Notes: generated by a model from the letters alone, not told the origin. Counted from the first letter of the stretch, positions 31,514 through 41,647 are shown. The stretch is 55,100 nucleotides of DNA from Pseudomonadota bacterium (GCA_023416515.1 JAEZHP010000070.1:1-55100); one strand, 5' to 3'. Translations and numbers: made by a program.

Positions 31514-32373
31514 GGGACTTGCTGACGCTTCACGAGATCGGTGCCGAGGGCGTCGCGGAGATCCTGGCGCTGTCGGAAAGCCCCGACCTCGGCGCGCCGC
31601 TCGCCGGCAAGGGCGTGGCGCTGGTGTTCGAGAAGCCGTCGGCGCGGACCCGCAACTCGATGGAGATGGCGGTCAAACAGCTCGGCGGCCACCCGATCTA
31701 CATCCAGAAGGACGAGGTCGGCATCGACACGCGCGAGACCGCCGAGGACGTGGCGCGGACGCTCGCCTGCTATCACGGCGTGATCGCGGCGCGGGTGATG
31801 GACCATGATCATCTGACGCGCATGGCTGCGGCGGTCGACGCGCCCGTCCTGAACATGTTGTCAGACACCGATCATCCGCTCCAGGGCCTCGCCGACCTGC
31901 TGACGATCAAGCAGCTGGTCAGGCGGGTCGAGGGCGCCCGGGTCGCCTATGTCGGCGACGGCAACAACAATGTCGCCAAATCGCTCGCTGAGGGTTGCGC
32001 GCTGGCCGGCGCCGAACTCGTAATCGCCAGCCCGGAGGAATTCCAGCTCGCAGCGCCCCCCGCCGGGGTTCGCCAGGTGGTCAGCCCGGCCGAGGCGGTC
32101 GCCGGAGCACAGGTCGTCTATACCGATGTGTGGGTGTCGATGGGCCAGGCCGAGGAGACGGCTCGCCGCAACGCGGCGCTGGCGCCCTATCAGGTCGACG
32201 AAGCGCTGATGGCCCTGAGCGACGACGCCTGGTTCCTCCACTGCCTGCCGGCGCGGCGCGGCGAGGAAGTCGAGGCCGCGGTGATCGACGGTCCGCGCTC
32301 CGGCGTGTGGCGCCAGGCGGAGAACCGGATGCACACCGCGCGCGGCGCGCTGGCGTGGATGGTCGCGAGGTGA
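31510..32373 (+). CDS. argF: Ornithine carbamoyltransferase
   Basis: 287 residues, about 20 shorter than usual, mainly at the N-terminus. It joins carbamoyl phosphate and ornithine to citrulline. The carbamoyl phosphate loop is SARTRNS (S-x-R-T-R); MLSDTDHPLQGLADLLT carries the HPxQ motif; VGDGNNNVAKSL; and FLHCLPARRG has the HCLP motif that marks the ornithine enzyme. It overlaps argB (ATGA) and argR (GTGA). Confidence 0.95.
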   Translation: MRDLLTLHEIGAEGVAEILALSESPDLGAPLAGKGVALVFEKPSARTRNSMEMAVKQLGGHPIYIQKDEVGIDTRETAEDVARTLACYHGVIAARVMDHDHLTRMAAAVDAPVLNMLSDTDHPLQGLADLLTIKQLVRRVEGARVAYVGDGNNNVAKSLAEGCALAGAELVIASPEEFQLAAPPAGVRQVVSPAEAVAGAQVVYTDVWVSMGQAEETARRNAALAPYQVDEALMALSDDAWFLHCLPARRGEEVEAAVIDGPRSGVWRQAENRMHTARGALAWMVAR

Positions 32374-32855
32374 CCGACAATCGCGAGCGGCGGCTTCGGG
32401 CGCTGGCGGATCTGATCCGGGCAGAGCCGATGTCGAGCCAGGAAGAGCTGACCGAGCGGCTTCGGACGCTTGGACACCAGCTCACCCAGGCGACGGTGTC
32501 GCGCGATCTCGAGCAGCTCGGCGCGGTCAAGGTGAAGCGCGAGGGGACGTTGCGCTACGTGCTTCCGGACCAGATCGGCGCGCGCGACTGGGCGGGCGTG
32601 AACCTGGAGCGGATCATCCGCGACTGGGTGCTCGAGGTCGAGCCGGCGGGCCCGCTGGTGGTGCTCCGAACGCCGCCGGGGACCGCTCATCTGGTCGCTG
32701 CGACCATCGACCAGGCGCAGATGTTCGAGATCGCCGGCACGGTGGCCGGCGACGACACCATCTTCCTCGCCATCCGCGACGGAAATCCCATTGCCGACGT
32801 CATCCGCCGTTTCGAAGGCCTGATGGGCCGCGGGCGGACCGACGCGATCGTTTGA
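32370..32855 (+). CDS. argR: Arginine repressor ArgR
   Basis: 161 residues from a GTG at 32370 that overlaps the argF stop. The N-terminal winged helix (QEELTERLRTLGHQLTQATV, SRDLEQLGAVKVK) contains the Ser-Arg pair that reads ARG boxes. The C-terminal domain has the trimerisation/arginine-binding pattern GTAHLVAATID ... GDDTIFLAIRD. ArgR binds DNA as a hexamer with arginine. Placed inside the operon that carries ARG-box-like sites upstream, it should repress its own transcription. It is a short gene on its own frame with RBS GCGAGG. Confidence 0.92.
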   Translation: MTDNRERRLRALADLIRAEPMSSQEELTERLRTLGHQLTQATVSRDLEQLGAVKVKREGTLRYVLPDQIGARDWAGVNLERIIRDWVLEVEPAGPLVVLRTPPGTAHLVAATIDQAQMFEIAGTVAGDDTIFLAIRDGNPIADVIRRFEGLMGRGRTDAIV

Positions 32856-32867
32856 AGAAGGACGAAA

Positions 32868-34099
<1,232 letters not shown>

Positions 34100-34103
<4 letters not shown>

Positions 34104-34780
34104 AGCTCGCGGTCCTCGAGACGGGGGTTCCGCCCGCGGGGCTGGGCGAGCGCTTCGGCACCTATCCGGACATGTACGCGCGGATGCTCGGGCTATCCGG
34201 GACGCTGCCCAGCTACGATGTCGCCGGCGGCGTGCTTCCGGAGCGGCCCGAGGACCATGACGCCTATATCGTCAGCGGGTCGCCCGCGGGAGTGTACGAC
34301 CCGCTGCCGTGGATCGGCCAGTTGGCCGACTTCCTTCGCCAGGCGCGCGGAAAGGCCAAGCTGGTCGGGATATGCTTCGGCCACCAGGCGATGGCGCAGG
34401 CGTTCGGCGGAAGCGTCACCAAGTCCGACAAGGGCTGGGGCGTCGGGCTTCACGACTATTCGGTTGCCGCTCCGCAGCCGTGGATGGACGATTCGGCTGG
34501 AGTGGCGATCCCGGCGTCGCACCAGGATCAGGTGATCGCGCAGCCGCCGGGAACCGTAGTGACGATGGCGAGCGCGTTCACCCCTCATGCGGGGCTCGCG
34601 TGGGGAGACGAGGCGATCTCGTTCCAGTTCCACCCGGAGTTCGAGCCGGACTACGCCAAGGCTCTGATCGAGACCCGGCGCGAGCGCCTGGACGATCCCG
34701 ATGCGGCGATCGCTTCGCTCGATCGGCCGAACGACAATGCCCGCGTGGCCGGGTGGATCGAGCGGTTTCTGAAGGGCTGA
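34100..34780 (+). CDS. Class I glutamine amidotransferase-like protein
   Basis: 226 residues. A free-standing GATase1 domain similar to those of GMP synthase and to stand-alone YfeJ-like proteins. Triad: Cys92 in GICFGHQAMAQAFGG, His178 and Glu180 in FQFHPEFE. The domain would hydrolyse glutamine or a gamma-glutamyl compound to free ammonia, but no synthetase partner is adjacent. ATGA overlap with argG makes it part of the arginine operon. A link to gamma-glutamyl-polyamine or glutamine supply is possible but unproven. Confidence 0.88.
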
Positions 34781-34788
34781 ACCCCTCC

Positions 34789-34864
34789 CGTCATTGCGAG
34801 CGCAGCGAAGCAATCCAGCCGCCGTGCTGGATTGCTTCGTCGCCTTCGGCTCCTCGCAATGACG
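34789..34864. repeat. Palindromic intergenic element (CATTGCGAG type)
   Basis: A 76-base element between the amidotransferase and paaI ends. The outer arms CGTCATTGCGAG and CTCGCAATGACG are reverse complements; the inner arms AAGCAATCCAG (34808-34818) and CTGGATTGCTT (34827-34837) form a perfect 11-base stem with an 8-base loop. It sits between convergent genes, so it may also act as a bidirectional terminator. This palindrome type is widespread in bacteria. Confidence 0.85.
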
Positions 34865-34871
34865 ATGAGAG

Positions 34872-35309
34872 CTAGAGCTCGACGAATTCGCCGCCGATGC
34901 TTCGCGAGAAGCCCTGGAATTCGGCAATGGCGCGGCCGTCGTCGGTGCGGACGCTGACATTGTAGACGCCGGAGCGGCCGACCAGGGCGGCTTCCTGCGC
35001 TTCCGCGACAAGGACGTCGCCCTCCCCTGCCGCATCCAGAAACACCATCGTCGCCTGGGCGCCGACGGTCGCGAGATTGCGGCTGTTGCAGGCATAGGCG
35101 AAGGCGGTGTCGGCGAGGGCGTAGATCATTCCGCCATGGGCGCGGCGGTGGCCGTTGAGCATGTCGGCACGGACCGTCATCCGGATTCGGGAATAGCCTT
35201 CGCGCGCTTCCTCGATCTTGATGCCCCAGGCGGGACCGGTTCCCTCCGCGGCGAGCATCGCTCGGGCGACCTTGTCGGCTAGCGCGTCTGCGTTCATTGG
35301 AAGCGGCAT
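34872..35309 (-). CDS. paaI: PaaI-type hydroxyphenylacetyl-CoA/acyl-CoA thioesterase
   Basis: 145 residues of the hot-dog fold. In the phenylacetate pathway PaaI clears dead-end CoA thioesters. Marks: MLNGHRRAHGGMIYALADTAFAYACN, where GG-x-IY-LAD is the family active-site helix with its Asp, and the closing SRSIGG. The first ATG (35309) overlaps the paaG ATG on the other strand (CATG); the Met at 35297 (MNADALADKV) is the more likely start and would leave a 10-base gap. It is divergent from paaG-paaZ. Confidence 0.9.
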   Translation of the reverse strand: MPLPMNADALADKVARAMLAAEGTGPAWGIKIEEAREGYSRIRMTVRADMLNGHRRAHGGMIYALADTAFAYACNSRNLATVGAQATMVFLDAAGEGDVLVAEAQEAALVGRSGVYNVSVRTDDGRAIAEFQGFSRSIGGEFVEL

Positions 35310-36087
35310 GGCTTACGAGACCATCGACTTCAAGCTGGAGGGCGGCGTCGCACGGCTGACGCTGAACCGACCGGACCGATTGAACAGCTTCACCGTGCAG
35401 ATGCATGGCGAGGTTGCCGACGCGCTCGGCAAGCTGGAAGGCGCGCGCTGCCTAATCATCACCGGCGCCGGGCGCGGCTTCTGCGCCGGGCAGGATCTCA
35501 ACGACCGAGCGGTGGCGCCGGGCGAGGCCGTGGACCTTGGGGATTCCGTGGAGCGTTTCTACAATCCGCTGATCCGCAAGCTGACGAGCCTGCCCATGCC
35601 GGTGATCGCTCGGGTGAACGGCGTCGCCGCCGGCGCGGGGGCGAACATCGCGCTGGCCTGCGACATCGTCATCGCGGCGAAATCGGCGAAATTCATTCAG
35701 TCGTTCGCGGCCATCGGGCTCATTCCGGATAGCGGCGGCACCTGGGTTCTGCCGCGGCTGGTGGGACAGGCGCGGGCGCTTGGACTCGCGCTGACCGGCG
35801 AACCGCTTCCGGCAGAGAAGGCCGCCGAGTGGGGCCTGATCTGGAAAGCGGTCGAGGATGGTGAGCTCGATGCCGAGGTCGATGCGCTCGCGGCGAAATT
35901 CGCGGCCGGGGCGCCGCGCGGGCTGGCGGCGATCAAGCGGATGATCCGCGAGAGCTGGGGCCAGAGCCTCGACAAGGAGCTGGACCGCCAGCGCGACGCG
36001 ATGCGCGAGCTTGGTTTTAGCGAGGATTATCGCGAGGGGGTCCGCGCCTTCATAGAAAAGCGCGCACCGAACTTCACCGGGAAATAG
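35308..36087 (+). CDS. paaG: Phenylacetate-pathway enoyl-CoA hydratase/isomerase PaaG
   Basis: 259 residues, crotonase fold. In phenylacetate degradation PaaG isomerises ring-epoxyphenylacetyl-CoA to oxepin-CoA. The oxyanion-hole motif GRGFCAGQDLNDRAV and the catalytic-Asp region AAIGLIPDSGGTW (Asp where hydratases have Glu) are the PaaG pattern. Met at 35308 is chosen for AYETIDFKLEGG; GGAAG is close upstream. It is three bases before paaZ. The ring-oxygenase genes paaABCDE and the ligase paaK are not in the window. Confidence 0.92.
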   Translation: MAYETIDFKLEGGVARLTLNRPDRLNSFTVQMHGEVADALGKLEGARCLIITGAGRGFCAGQDLNDRAVAPGEAVDLGDSVERFYNPLIRKLTSLPMPVIARVNGVAAGAGANIALACDIVIAAKSAKFIQSFAAIGLIPDSGGTWVLPRLVGQARALGLALTGEPLPAEKAAEWGLIWKAVEDGELDAEVDALAAKFAAGAPRGLAAIKRMIRESWGQSLDKELDRQRDAMRELGFSEDYREGVRAFIEKRAPNFTGK

Positions 36088-36089
36088 AC

Positions 36090-38105
36090 ATGAAGCCTTT
36101 GACCCTCCTCAATTACGCGCGCGACCAGTGGATTCAGGGCGCGGGCAATCTCGTGGAATTGCCAAGCGCGGTGACGGGCGAGGTGGTCGCTGCGACCGGC
36201 TCAAGCGGGCTCGATTTCAAGGCGATGCTCGACCATGCGCGCAACGTGGGCGGGCCAGCGCTTCGCAAGCTGACGTTTCACGAGCGGGCGCACATGCTGA
36301 AGGCGCTCGCCAACGCCATCATGGCGCGCAAGGAGGAACTGTACGAGCTCTCCTATGAGACCGGAGCGACCCGGACCGATGGCTGGATCGACATCGAGGG
36401 CGGCGCGGGCACACTCTTCTCCTTCTCGTCAAAGGGCCGGCGCGAGCTTCCCAACAGCCGGGTGCTGATCGACGGGACGATGGAGCCGCTGTCGCGCGGC
36501 GGCACTTTCGTCGGCCAGCATGTCTACACGCCGCTTCAGGGCGTGGCGGTGCATATCAACGCGTTCAACTTCCCCGTTTGGGGCATGCTCGAGAAATTGG
36601 GCCCGACCCTGCTCGCGGGCGTTCCGGCGATCGTGAAGCCCGCATCGGCGACGGCGTGGCTCGCGGAAGCGGCCTTCCGGATCATGATCGAGGCGGACAT
36701 CCTGCCGCAAGGCTCGCTCCAGTTCATCGCGGGCTCGACTGGCGACCTGCTCGATCACCTGACGCTTCAGGACGTGGTGAGCTTCACGGGCTCGGCGGCG
36801 ACCGCGATGAAGCTTCAGAGCCACCCGGTGATCGCCAGAGAGAGCGTTCGCTTCATCGCCGAGCGTGACAGCCTCAACGCGTCCGTGCTCGGGCCAGACG
36901 CGGCGCCGGGAACGCCGGAATTCGACCTGTTCGTGAAGGAGGTCGTTCGCGAGATGACGGTGAAGGCGGGGCAGAAGTGCACCGCGATCCGCCGGGCGAT
37001 GGCTCCGGCGGAGCATCTCGACGCGGTCCAGCAGGCGATCGCCGACCGGCTTGCCAAGGTGAAGATCGGCGATCCGCGCGAGGAAGGCGTCACGATGGGC
37101 GCGCTCGCCAGCCAGGACCAGCGCAATTCCGTCCGCGCTGCGGTGGCAGAGCTGTCGCGGTCGGCGCGCGTCGTGGCGGGCGATCCTGACCGGTCGTGGG
37201 GCAATGGCGGCGCGTTCCTGGAGCCGATCCTGCTTCGCTCCGACGACCCCTGGGGCTCGCCCGCGATTCATGATGTGGAGCCGTTCGGCCCGGTGTCGAC
37301 GATCATGCCGTACAAGGATCTCGACGACGCGATCGCGCTTGCGAACCGCGGGATGGGCAGCCTTGCGCTGTCGCTGTTCACCTACGACACGAGCGTCGCC
37401 GAGGACTTCGTGCTTGGCGCCGGCGCCTATCACGGCCGGATGATGATCCTCGACCGGACCAGCGCGAAGGAAAGCACTGGCCACGGCTCTCCCCTCCCAG
37501 TCCTCGTCCATGGCGGCCCCGGCCGCGCCGGCGGCGGTGAGGAGATGGGCGGAATCCGCGGAGTGACTCACTATATGCAGCGCACCGCCCTGCAGGGGGC
37601 GCCGGAGATGCTTTCCAAGGTGGTCAAGCAGTGGCTTCCGGGCGCGGACAAGCCGACCGGCGACGTCCACCCCTTTCGCCTGCGCATCTCCGAGCTCGAC
37701 ATCGGCTACACGCTCAAGACCGCGAGCCGCACCGTCACCCTCGAGGACGTGGAGCATTTCGCCCATTTCACCGGGGACACCTTCTACGCCCACATGGACG
37801 ACGAGGCTGCCAAGGCGAGCCCGATCTTCGAGGGCCGGGTGGCGCACGGCTACTTGATCCTCAGCTTCGCCGCAGGCCTGTTCGTCGAGCCTGCGCCGGG
37901 ACCCGTGCTTGCCAATACCGGCCTCGAGAATCTGCGATTCCAGACGCCGCTTTATCCCGGCGATTCCATGCGGGTCGAGCTGACCGTCAAGTCGAAGAGC
38001 GTTCGCGACGAGGAGCGGGGCGAAGTTCGCTGGGCGGTCGCGATCTTCAACCAGAAGGACGAAATCGTCGCGACCTACGACCTGCTGACGATGAACCGGC
38101 CGTAG
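36090..38105 (+). CDS. paaZ: Bifunctional oxepin-CoA hydrolase/aldehyde dehydrogenase PaaZ
   Basis: 671 residues. The N-terminal aldehyde dehydrogenase (about 1-520) has NAFNFPVWGMLEKLGP, SFTGSAATAMKL, and the nucleophile Cys297 in KAGQKCTAIRR. The C-terminal MaoC-like hydratase (about 535-671) has DVEHFAHFTGDTFYAHMDD, with the D-x4-H pair, and EGRVAHGYLILS. Together they open oxepin-CoA and oxidise the resulting semialdehyde. It lies two bases after paaG, in the same operon. Lengths and residues match an intact two-domain enzyme. Confidence 0.95.
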   Translation: MKPLTLLNYARDQWIQGAGNLVELPSAVTGEVVAATGSSGLDFKAMLDHARNVGGPALRKLTFHERAHMLKALANAIMARKEELYELSYETGATRTDGWIDIEGGAGTLFSFSSKGRRELPNSRVLIDGTMEPLSRGGTFVGQHVYTPLQGVAVHINAFNFPVWGMLEKLGPTLLAGVPAIVKPASATAWLAEAAFRIMIEADILPQGSLQFIAGSTGDLLDHLTLQDVVSFTGSAATAMKLQSHPVIARESVRFIAERDSLNASVLGPDAAPGTPEFDLFVKEVVREMTVKAGQKCTAIRRAMAPAEHLDAVQQAIADRLAKVKIGDPREEGVTMGALASQDQRNSVRAAVAELSRSARVVAGDPDRSWGNGGAFLEPILLRSDDPWGSPAIHDVEPFGPVSTIMPYKDLDDAIALANRGMGSLALSLFTYDTSVAEDFVLGAGAYHGRMMILDRTSAKESTGHGSPLPVLVHGGPGRAGGGEEMGGIRGVTHYMQRTALQGAPEMLSKVVKQWLPGADKPTGDVHPFRLRISELDIGYTLKTASRTVTLEDVEHFAHFTGDTFYAHMDDEAAKASPIFEGRVAHGYLILSFAAGLFVEPAPGPVLANTGLENLRFQTPLYPGDSMRVELTVKSKSVRDEERGEVRWAVAIFNQKDEIVATYDLLTMNRP

Positions 38106-38111
38106 CGGCCG

Positions 38112-39236
38112 CTAACCCGCCTTAGCGGCGTTGGCCTCGTATTTGGCAAGGTCGCCTTCGAGGAAATGGGCGTTCTGCTCGCGGAGCTTGGCGCCTTCCT
38201 CGTCATAGAGGAACGGCAGGAAGGCGTAGCGGCGGCCTCTTGTCACCGGCATCGCTTGGTGGAGAAGCGAGCAGGAGAAGACCACCGCGCCGCCAGTCGG
38301 CGGCTTGTAGCGCCGCGAGCCATATTCGGGAAAAACCAGTTCGCCCCCTTCATATTCGTCGGCATTGAGGTTGATCGTCACGGCGAAGCGACGGTGGGCA
38401 GTACCGCGCGACGTGTTGTCCCGGTGAGTGCGGAAATGACCGCCCGTCTCGGCATCGTAGCAGCCGACCAGCAGCCGCTCGATCCGGGTCGGGTCGAACT
38501 GGAAAGCGCGCATGATCATCGGCTTCAGCCGGTGGAACACTCGCAAGTGCAGCGCCTTCATCAGGCCCGGATCGTCGACCGTGCGATCGCTGCGCACCTT
38601 GTGGGCAGGATCGAGGAGGAGCCGGGTCATGCCGCCGACGTCGCGCATGAACCCGGATTGCTCCCCGCCGCGCTCCTCGTAGAAGTCGATCAGCCGGCGG
38701 CAGAGGTCGGGCTCCAGAATATCCGGGACCTGAAGGACCGGCGCCCAGTCTCCTTCGAATGGCTGGAGCGCCAACCTGGCGCAGGCGTCCAGCGCGGCCG
38801 ACGCGTCGCCTAGCGGAAACACCCCGGCGACCCGCAAGGAGGCATCTAGCAAAAGCCAGTGACCGGCATAGCTTGGGTCGTCGGCGCGGGCGGCGCCGTA
38901 GAGTCGGCTGACCGCGCGATCATGATCGAGGAAGAAGCGGATCCCGGGCAATTGCGGGACAATCCGCCCTTGCTCCGAATCGCCCGGATCGACCGTGACG
39001 CCGTAGAAGCAGGCGCTTCTGTCGTCGAACAATTCCCGGCGGCGCTGAAGCTCGTCGAGCGCAGCTTGTGCCGGCAGGTGGCGCGTGGTTCCGAAGAAGC
39101 ACATCAGCACGGCGCGGCCGCCGGCGAGGTCGAAGGCGTAATCCGCACGGCCGCCGAACGCGGCCGCGCGGAACCATGGCGCGGCCTCGCCGACAGTGAG
39201 CAAATTGCGACGATCGCTGGTCATTCCGCCGATCAT
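38112..39236 (-). CDS. Peroxiredoxin-like/2-oxoglutarate-Fe(II) dioxygenase fusion
   Basis: 374 residues. N-terminal half (about 12-160): a thioredoxin-fold AhpC/TSA-like domain (GEAAPWFRAAAF ... AVLMCFFGTT ... FYGVTVDPGD ... FFLDHDRAVSRLYGA ... HWLLLDASLRV). It has no Cys where peroxiredoxins carry the peroxidatic one, so peroxidase activity is doubtful. C-terminal half (about 165-374): prolyl-4-hydroxylase-type dioxygenase with iron ligands His271, Asp273 (THRDNTSRG) and His326 (LLHQAMPV), and 2OG-binding Arg in the RGRRY motif. The substrate is unknown. Met5 (39224) is an alternative start. It is divergent from the cyclotransferase gene. Confidence 0.85.
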   Translation of the reverse strand: MIGGMTSDRRNLLTVGEAAPWFRAAAFGGRADYAFDLAGGRAVLMCFFGTTRHLPAQAALDELQRRRELFDDRSACFYGVTVDPGDSEQGRIVPQLPGIRFFLDHDRAVSRLYGAARADDPSYAGHWLLLDASLRVAGVFPLGDASAALDACARLALQPFEGDWAPVLQVPDILEPDLCRRLIDFYEERGGEQSGFMRDVGGMTRLLLDPAHKVRSDRTVDDPGLMKALHLRVFHRLKPMIMRAFQFDPTRIERLLVGCYDAETGGHFRTHRDNTSRGTAHRRFAVTINLNADEYEGGELVFPEYGSRRYKPPTGGAVVFSCSLLHQAMPVTRGRRYAFLPFLYDEEGAKLREQNAHFLEGDLAKYEANAAKAG

Positions 39237-39343
39237 CCCGGCTTAGCTCTTCTGGAGCAAGCATTTCCGGCGGTGCCCCGCGGAGTCGACAAGAGGCGGA
39301 CGCGCTGACAGAGTGCGGCGCCTTCGATCTCGGGACCTTGCCG

Positions 39344-40144
39344 ATGCGTAGCCTTCTGTTCGCAGCACTCCTTCTCACTGCCTGCCAGGCCGCTCCGGCG
39401 CCGCAGGCCACGACTGCGAGCACGCTCGGAGCAGAACCGGTGAGCTACGGCTATCGAATCGCGGCGACCTATCCGCACGACCGGCGTGCCTTCACCCAAG
39501 GGCTGTTTTTCCTCGACGGGCATCTCTTCGAGAGTACCGGGCAGATCGGCCAGTCGACGATCCGCCGCGTCAATCTCGAAGACGGTCGCGTGCTTCAGAG
39601 CGTCCCGATCCCACCCGGAATGTTCGGCGAGGGGATCACCAACTGGGGCAACCAGATCGTCTCGATCACCTGGCAGGACGGGATCGGCTTCCGCTGGGAC
39701 CGCGAGAGCCTTCGCCAGACCGGCACTTGGCGCTATCCGGGCGAAGGCTGGGGCCTGACCCAGAACGGCACCGACATCATCATGAGCGACGGCACCGCCG
39801 ACCTTCGCTTCCTCGACCCCGAGACCCTTCGCGAGCGTCGCCGGGTGACGGTGATGGCGAACGGCCAGCCGGTCACTCAATTGAACGAGCTCGAATGGGT
39901 GAATGGCGAGATCTTCGCCAATGTGTGGATGACTCCGCGGATCGCACGGATCGACCCGCAGACCGGCAACGTGACGGGCTGGATCGACCTGTCGGCGCTG
40001 GTTCGGGAGAATGGCGACAACCAGGACTCTGTCTTGAACGGGATCGCCTACGACCAGGCGCGCGACCGGCTGTTCGTCACCGGCAAATATTGGCCGCGGC
40101 TCTACGAGATCGACCTGGTTCAGCCGGGGCAGCCGGCGCGCTGA
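39344..40144 (+). CDS. Glutaminyl-peptide cyclotransferase (plant/bacterial type), lipoprotein
   Basis: 266 residues from ATG 39344 (a TTG lies two codons before). Lipoprotein signal MRSLLFAALLLTAC. The rest is the beta-propeller glutamine cyclotransferase family: TYPHDRRAFTQGLFF, ESTGQIGQSTIR, WGLTQNGTDIIMSDGT, LNELEWVNGEIFANVW and LNGIAYDQARDRLFVTGKYWPRLYEI. It converts N-terminal Gln of peptides to pyroglutamate in the periplasm. Physiological targets in bacteria are unclear. Confidence 0.93.
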   Translation: MRSLLFAALLLTACQAAPAPQATTASTLGAEPVSYGYRIAATYPHDRRAFTQGLFFLDGHLFESTGQIGQSTIRRVNLEDGRVLQSVPIPPGMFGEGITNWGNQIVSITWQDGIGFRWDRESLRQTGTWRYPGEGWGLTQNGTDIIMSDGTADLRFLDPETLRERRRVTVMANGQPVTQLNELEWVNGEIFANVWMTPRIARIDPQTGNVTGWIDLSALVRENGDNQDSVLNGIAYDQARDRLFVTGKYWPRLYEIDLVQPGQPAR

Positions 40145-40247
40145 CCCGGTCGCGTTCGACGGCATGATGTGCTGACCGGCTGAAAGACCGGAACGGCGGT
40201 CCCGGGCCGACCGTTCTGACGGGCAAATTCCAGGAGGAGTGTGCCCG

Positions 40248-40682
40248 ATGAAGATCGCCGATGTGATGACCGCCGAGGTTGATGTCGTGAAGCCGGACCA
40301 GACCATCCAGCAGGCCGCGAGCTTCATGCTTCGCTCCGACGCGGGATCGATCCCGGTATGCGACGGCGAGAAGCTGGTCGGAATGGTCACCGACCGCGAC
40401 ATCGCGGTTCGCGCGATCGCCGAGGGCATGGGGCCCGATACGCCGGTCCGCGAGACGATGAGCGACGAGGTGCTCTATTGCTACGACGACGACGACGTCG
40501 AGGACGTCGCGGCGAAGATGAGCGAGAACCAGGTCCGCCGGATGCCGGTCGTGTCGCGCGAGGACAATCGGCTGGTCGGGATCGTATCGCTCGGCGACAT
40601 CAGCCGATCGAACGAGCATGAGATCGCAGCGCTCGCGCTCGACGGCATCACCGATCCGGGCGGCGAGCACAGCCAGGTCTAA
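40248..40682 (+). CDS. CBS-domain pair protein
   Basis: 144 residues made almost only of two CBS domains (about 1-60 and 70-130): IADVMTAEVDVVKPDQTI ... GMVTDRDIAVRA and VRETMSDEVLYCYDDDDVED ... GIVSLGDISRS. CBS pairs bind adenine nucleotides and act as energy sensors. The ATG has an AGGAGGAG eight bases upstream. An imperfect hairpin AACGG...CCGTT at 40192-40215 is in the leader. It is free-standing, with no fused effector, so its partner is unknown. Confidence 0.92.
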   Translation: MKIADVMTAEVDVVKPDQTIQQAASFMLRSDAGSIPVCDGEKLVGMVTDRDIAVRAIAEGMGPDTPVRETMSDEVLYCYDDDDVEDVAAKMSENQVRRMPVVSREDNRLVGIVSLGDISRSNEHEIAALALDGITDPGGEHSQV

Positions 40683-41647
40683 GCACCCTCCTCGCGCCTC
40701 CGCGCAAGGGCGCCCGCGATGCTGGCGCACACCAGCAATTGCATCGTGTGATACAGCATGAGCGGCAACAGCACCGGCGCGACCGCGGCCGAGGGGAACA
40801 GGACCTTGGCCATCGGCGCGCCGCTTGCGATGCTCTTGACCGAGCCACAGAACAGGATGGCGTCGCGGCTTCCGCTCGCAAAGCTGCCGAGCCGGCCGAT
40901 CGCCCAGGCCGAGCCGAGGACCAAAGCGAGCAGGAGCAGGCACAGGCCGACGAGGATGGCGAGCTGCGCCGTGGGAAGCTGATCGAAGACTCGGTCGACC
41001 ATCGCTGCCGAGAAGGCGCCGTAGACCGCGAGCAGGATCGTGCCCTTGTCGACCCCGGTTGTGAGTGCGGGGCGCTTCTCGATCAGCGGGAAGACCCACG
41101 GCCGCATGGCGTGGCCGAGGATGAAGGGCAGGAACAGGAGCACGAAGATCCGGCCGATTCCCGACGGCGAGATCGCCGCGCCCTGAGCGTCGAGAAGCAG
41201 CCCCGCGAGGAGCGGGGTGAGGAATACACCGGCCATGTTGGAGAAGGCGGCAGCGGCGACCGCTCCGGCGACGTTGCCGCCGGCCATCGAGGTGTAGGCG
41301 ATCGAGCTTTGCACCGTGGACGGCACGCAGCACAGGAATAGGATTCCGGTCCAGATGATCGCGTCGAGAAGGCCGGGCATCAGGACCATCATCGCCAAGC
41401 CGACGAGCGGGAAGACGGCGTAGGTGACCGACAGGATCGCGGCGTGGAGCTTCACGTCGGCGAAACCGGCGATCAGCGCCTCGCGCGGAAGCCGGGCGCC
41501 GTGGAGGAAGAACAGAGCGAAGATGGCCGCGTAGGTGACATAGTCGACGATCGCCGCGGGCGCGGAGGAGACCGGCGCCACGATGGCGAGCACGACCGCG
41601 CCGATCAGCCACAGGATGAAGCGGTCGGGGAGAAGGCGGCGAAGCAT
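40679..41647 (-). CDS. Bile acid:sodium symporter-like membrane transporter (SBF-like)
   Basis: 322 residues, about ten hydrophobic segments, no cleavable signal. Family blocks: VTYAAIFALFFLHGARLP, LFLCCVPSTVQSSIAYTSMAGGNVAGAVAAAA (in two parts; the crossover region with the CVPSTVQSS motif) and FCGSVKSIASGAPMAKVLF. Inner-membrane symporter of organic anions; the substrate cannot be read. The 3' end overlaps the CBS gene by four bases (convergent). Confidence 0.92.
   Translation of the reverse strand: MLRRLLPDRFILWLIGAVVLAIVAPVSSAPAAIVDYVTYAAIFALFFLHGARLPREALIAGFADVKLHAAILSVTYAVFPLVGLAMMVLMPGLLDAIIWTGILFLCCVPSTVQSSIAYTSMAGGNVAGAVAAAAFSNMAGVFLTPLLAGLLLDAQGAAISPSGIGRIFVLLFLPFILGHAMRPWVFPLIEKRPALTTGVDKGTILLAVYGAFSAAMVDRVFDQLPTAQLAILVGLCLLLLALVLGSAWAIGRLGSFASGSRDAILFCGSVKSIASGAPMAKVLFPSAAVAPVLLPLMLYHTMQLLVCASIAGALARRREEGA

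Noticed and set aside
40192..40215. Hairpin AACGG...CCGTT before the CBS gene as a terminator or riboswitch
   Set aside because: The stem is imperfect and there is no T-run after it; it is too short for a known riboswitch, so it is only noted in the CBS entry.
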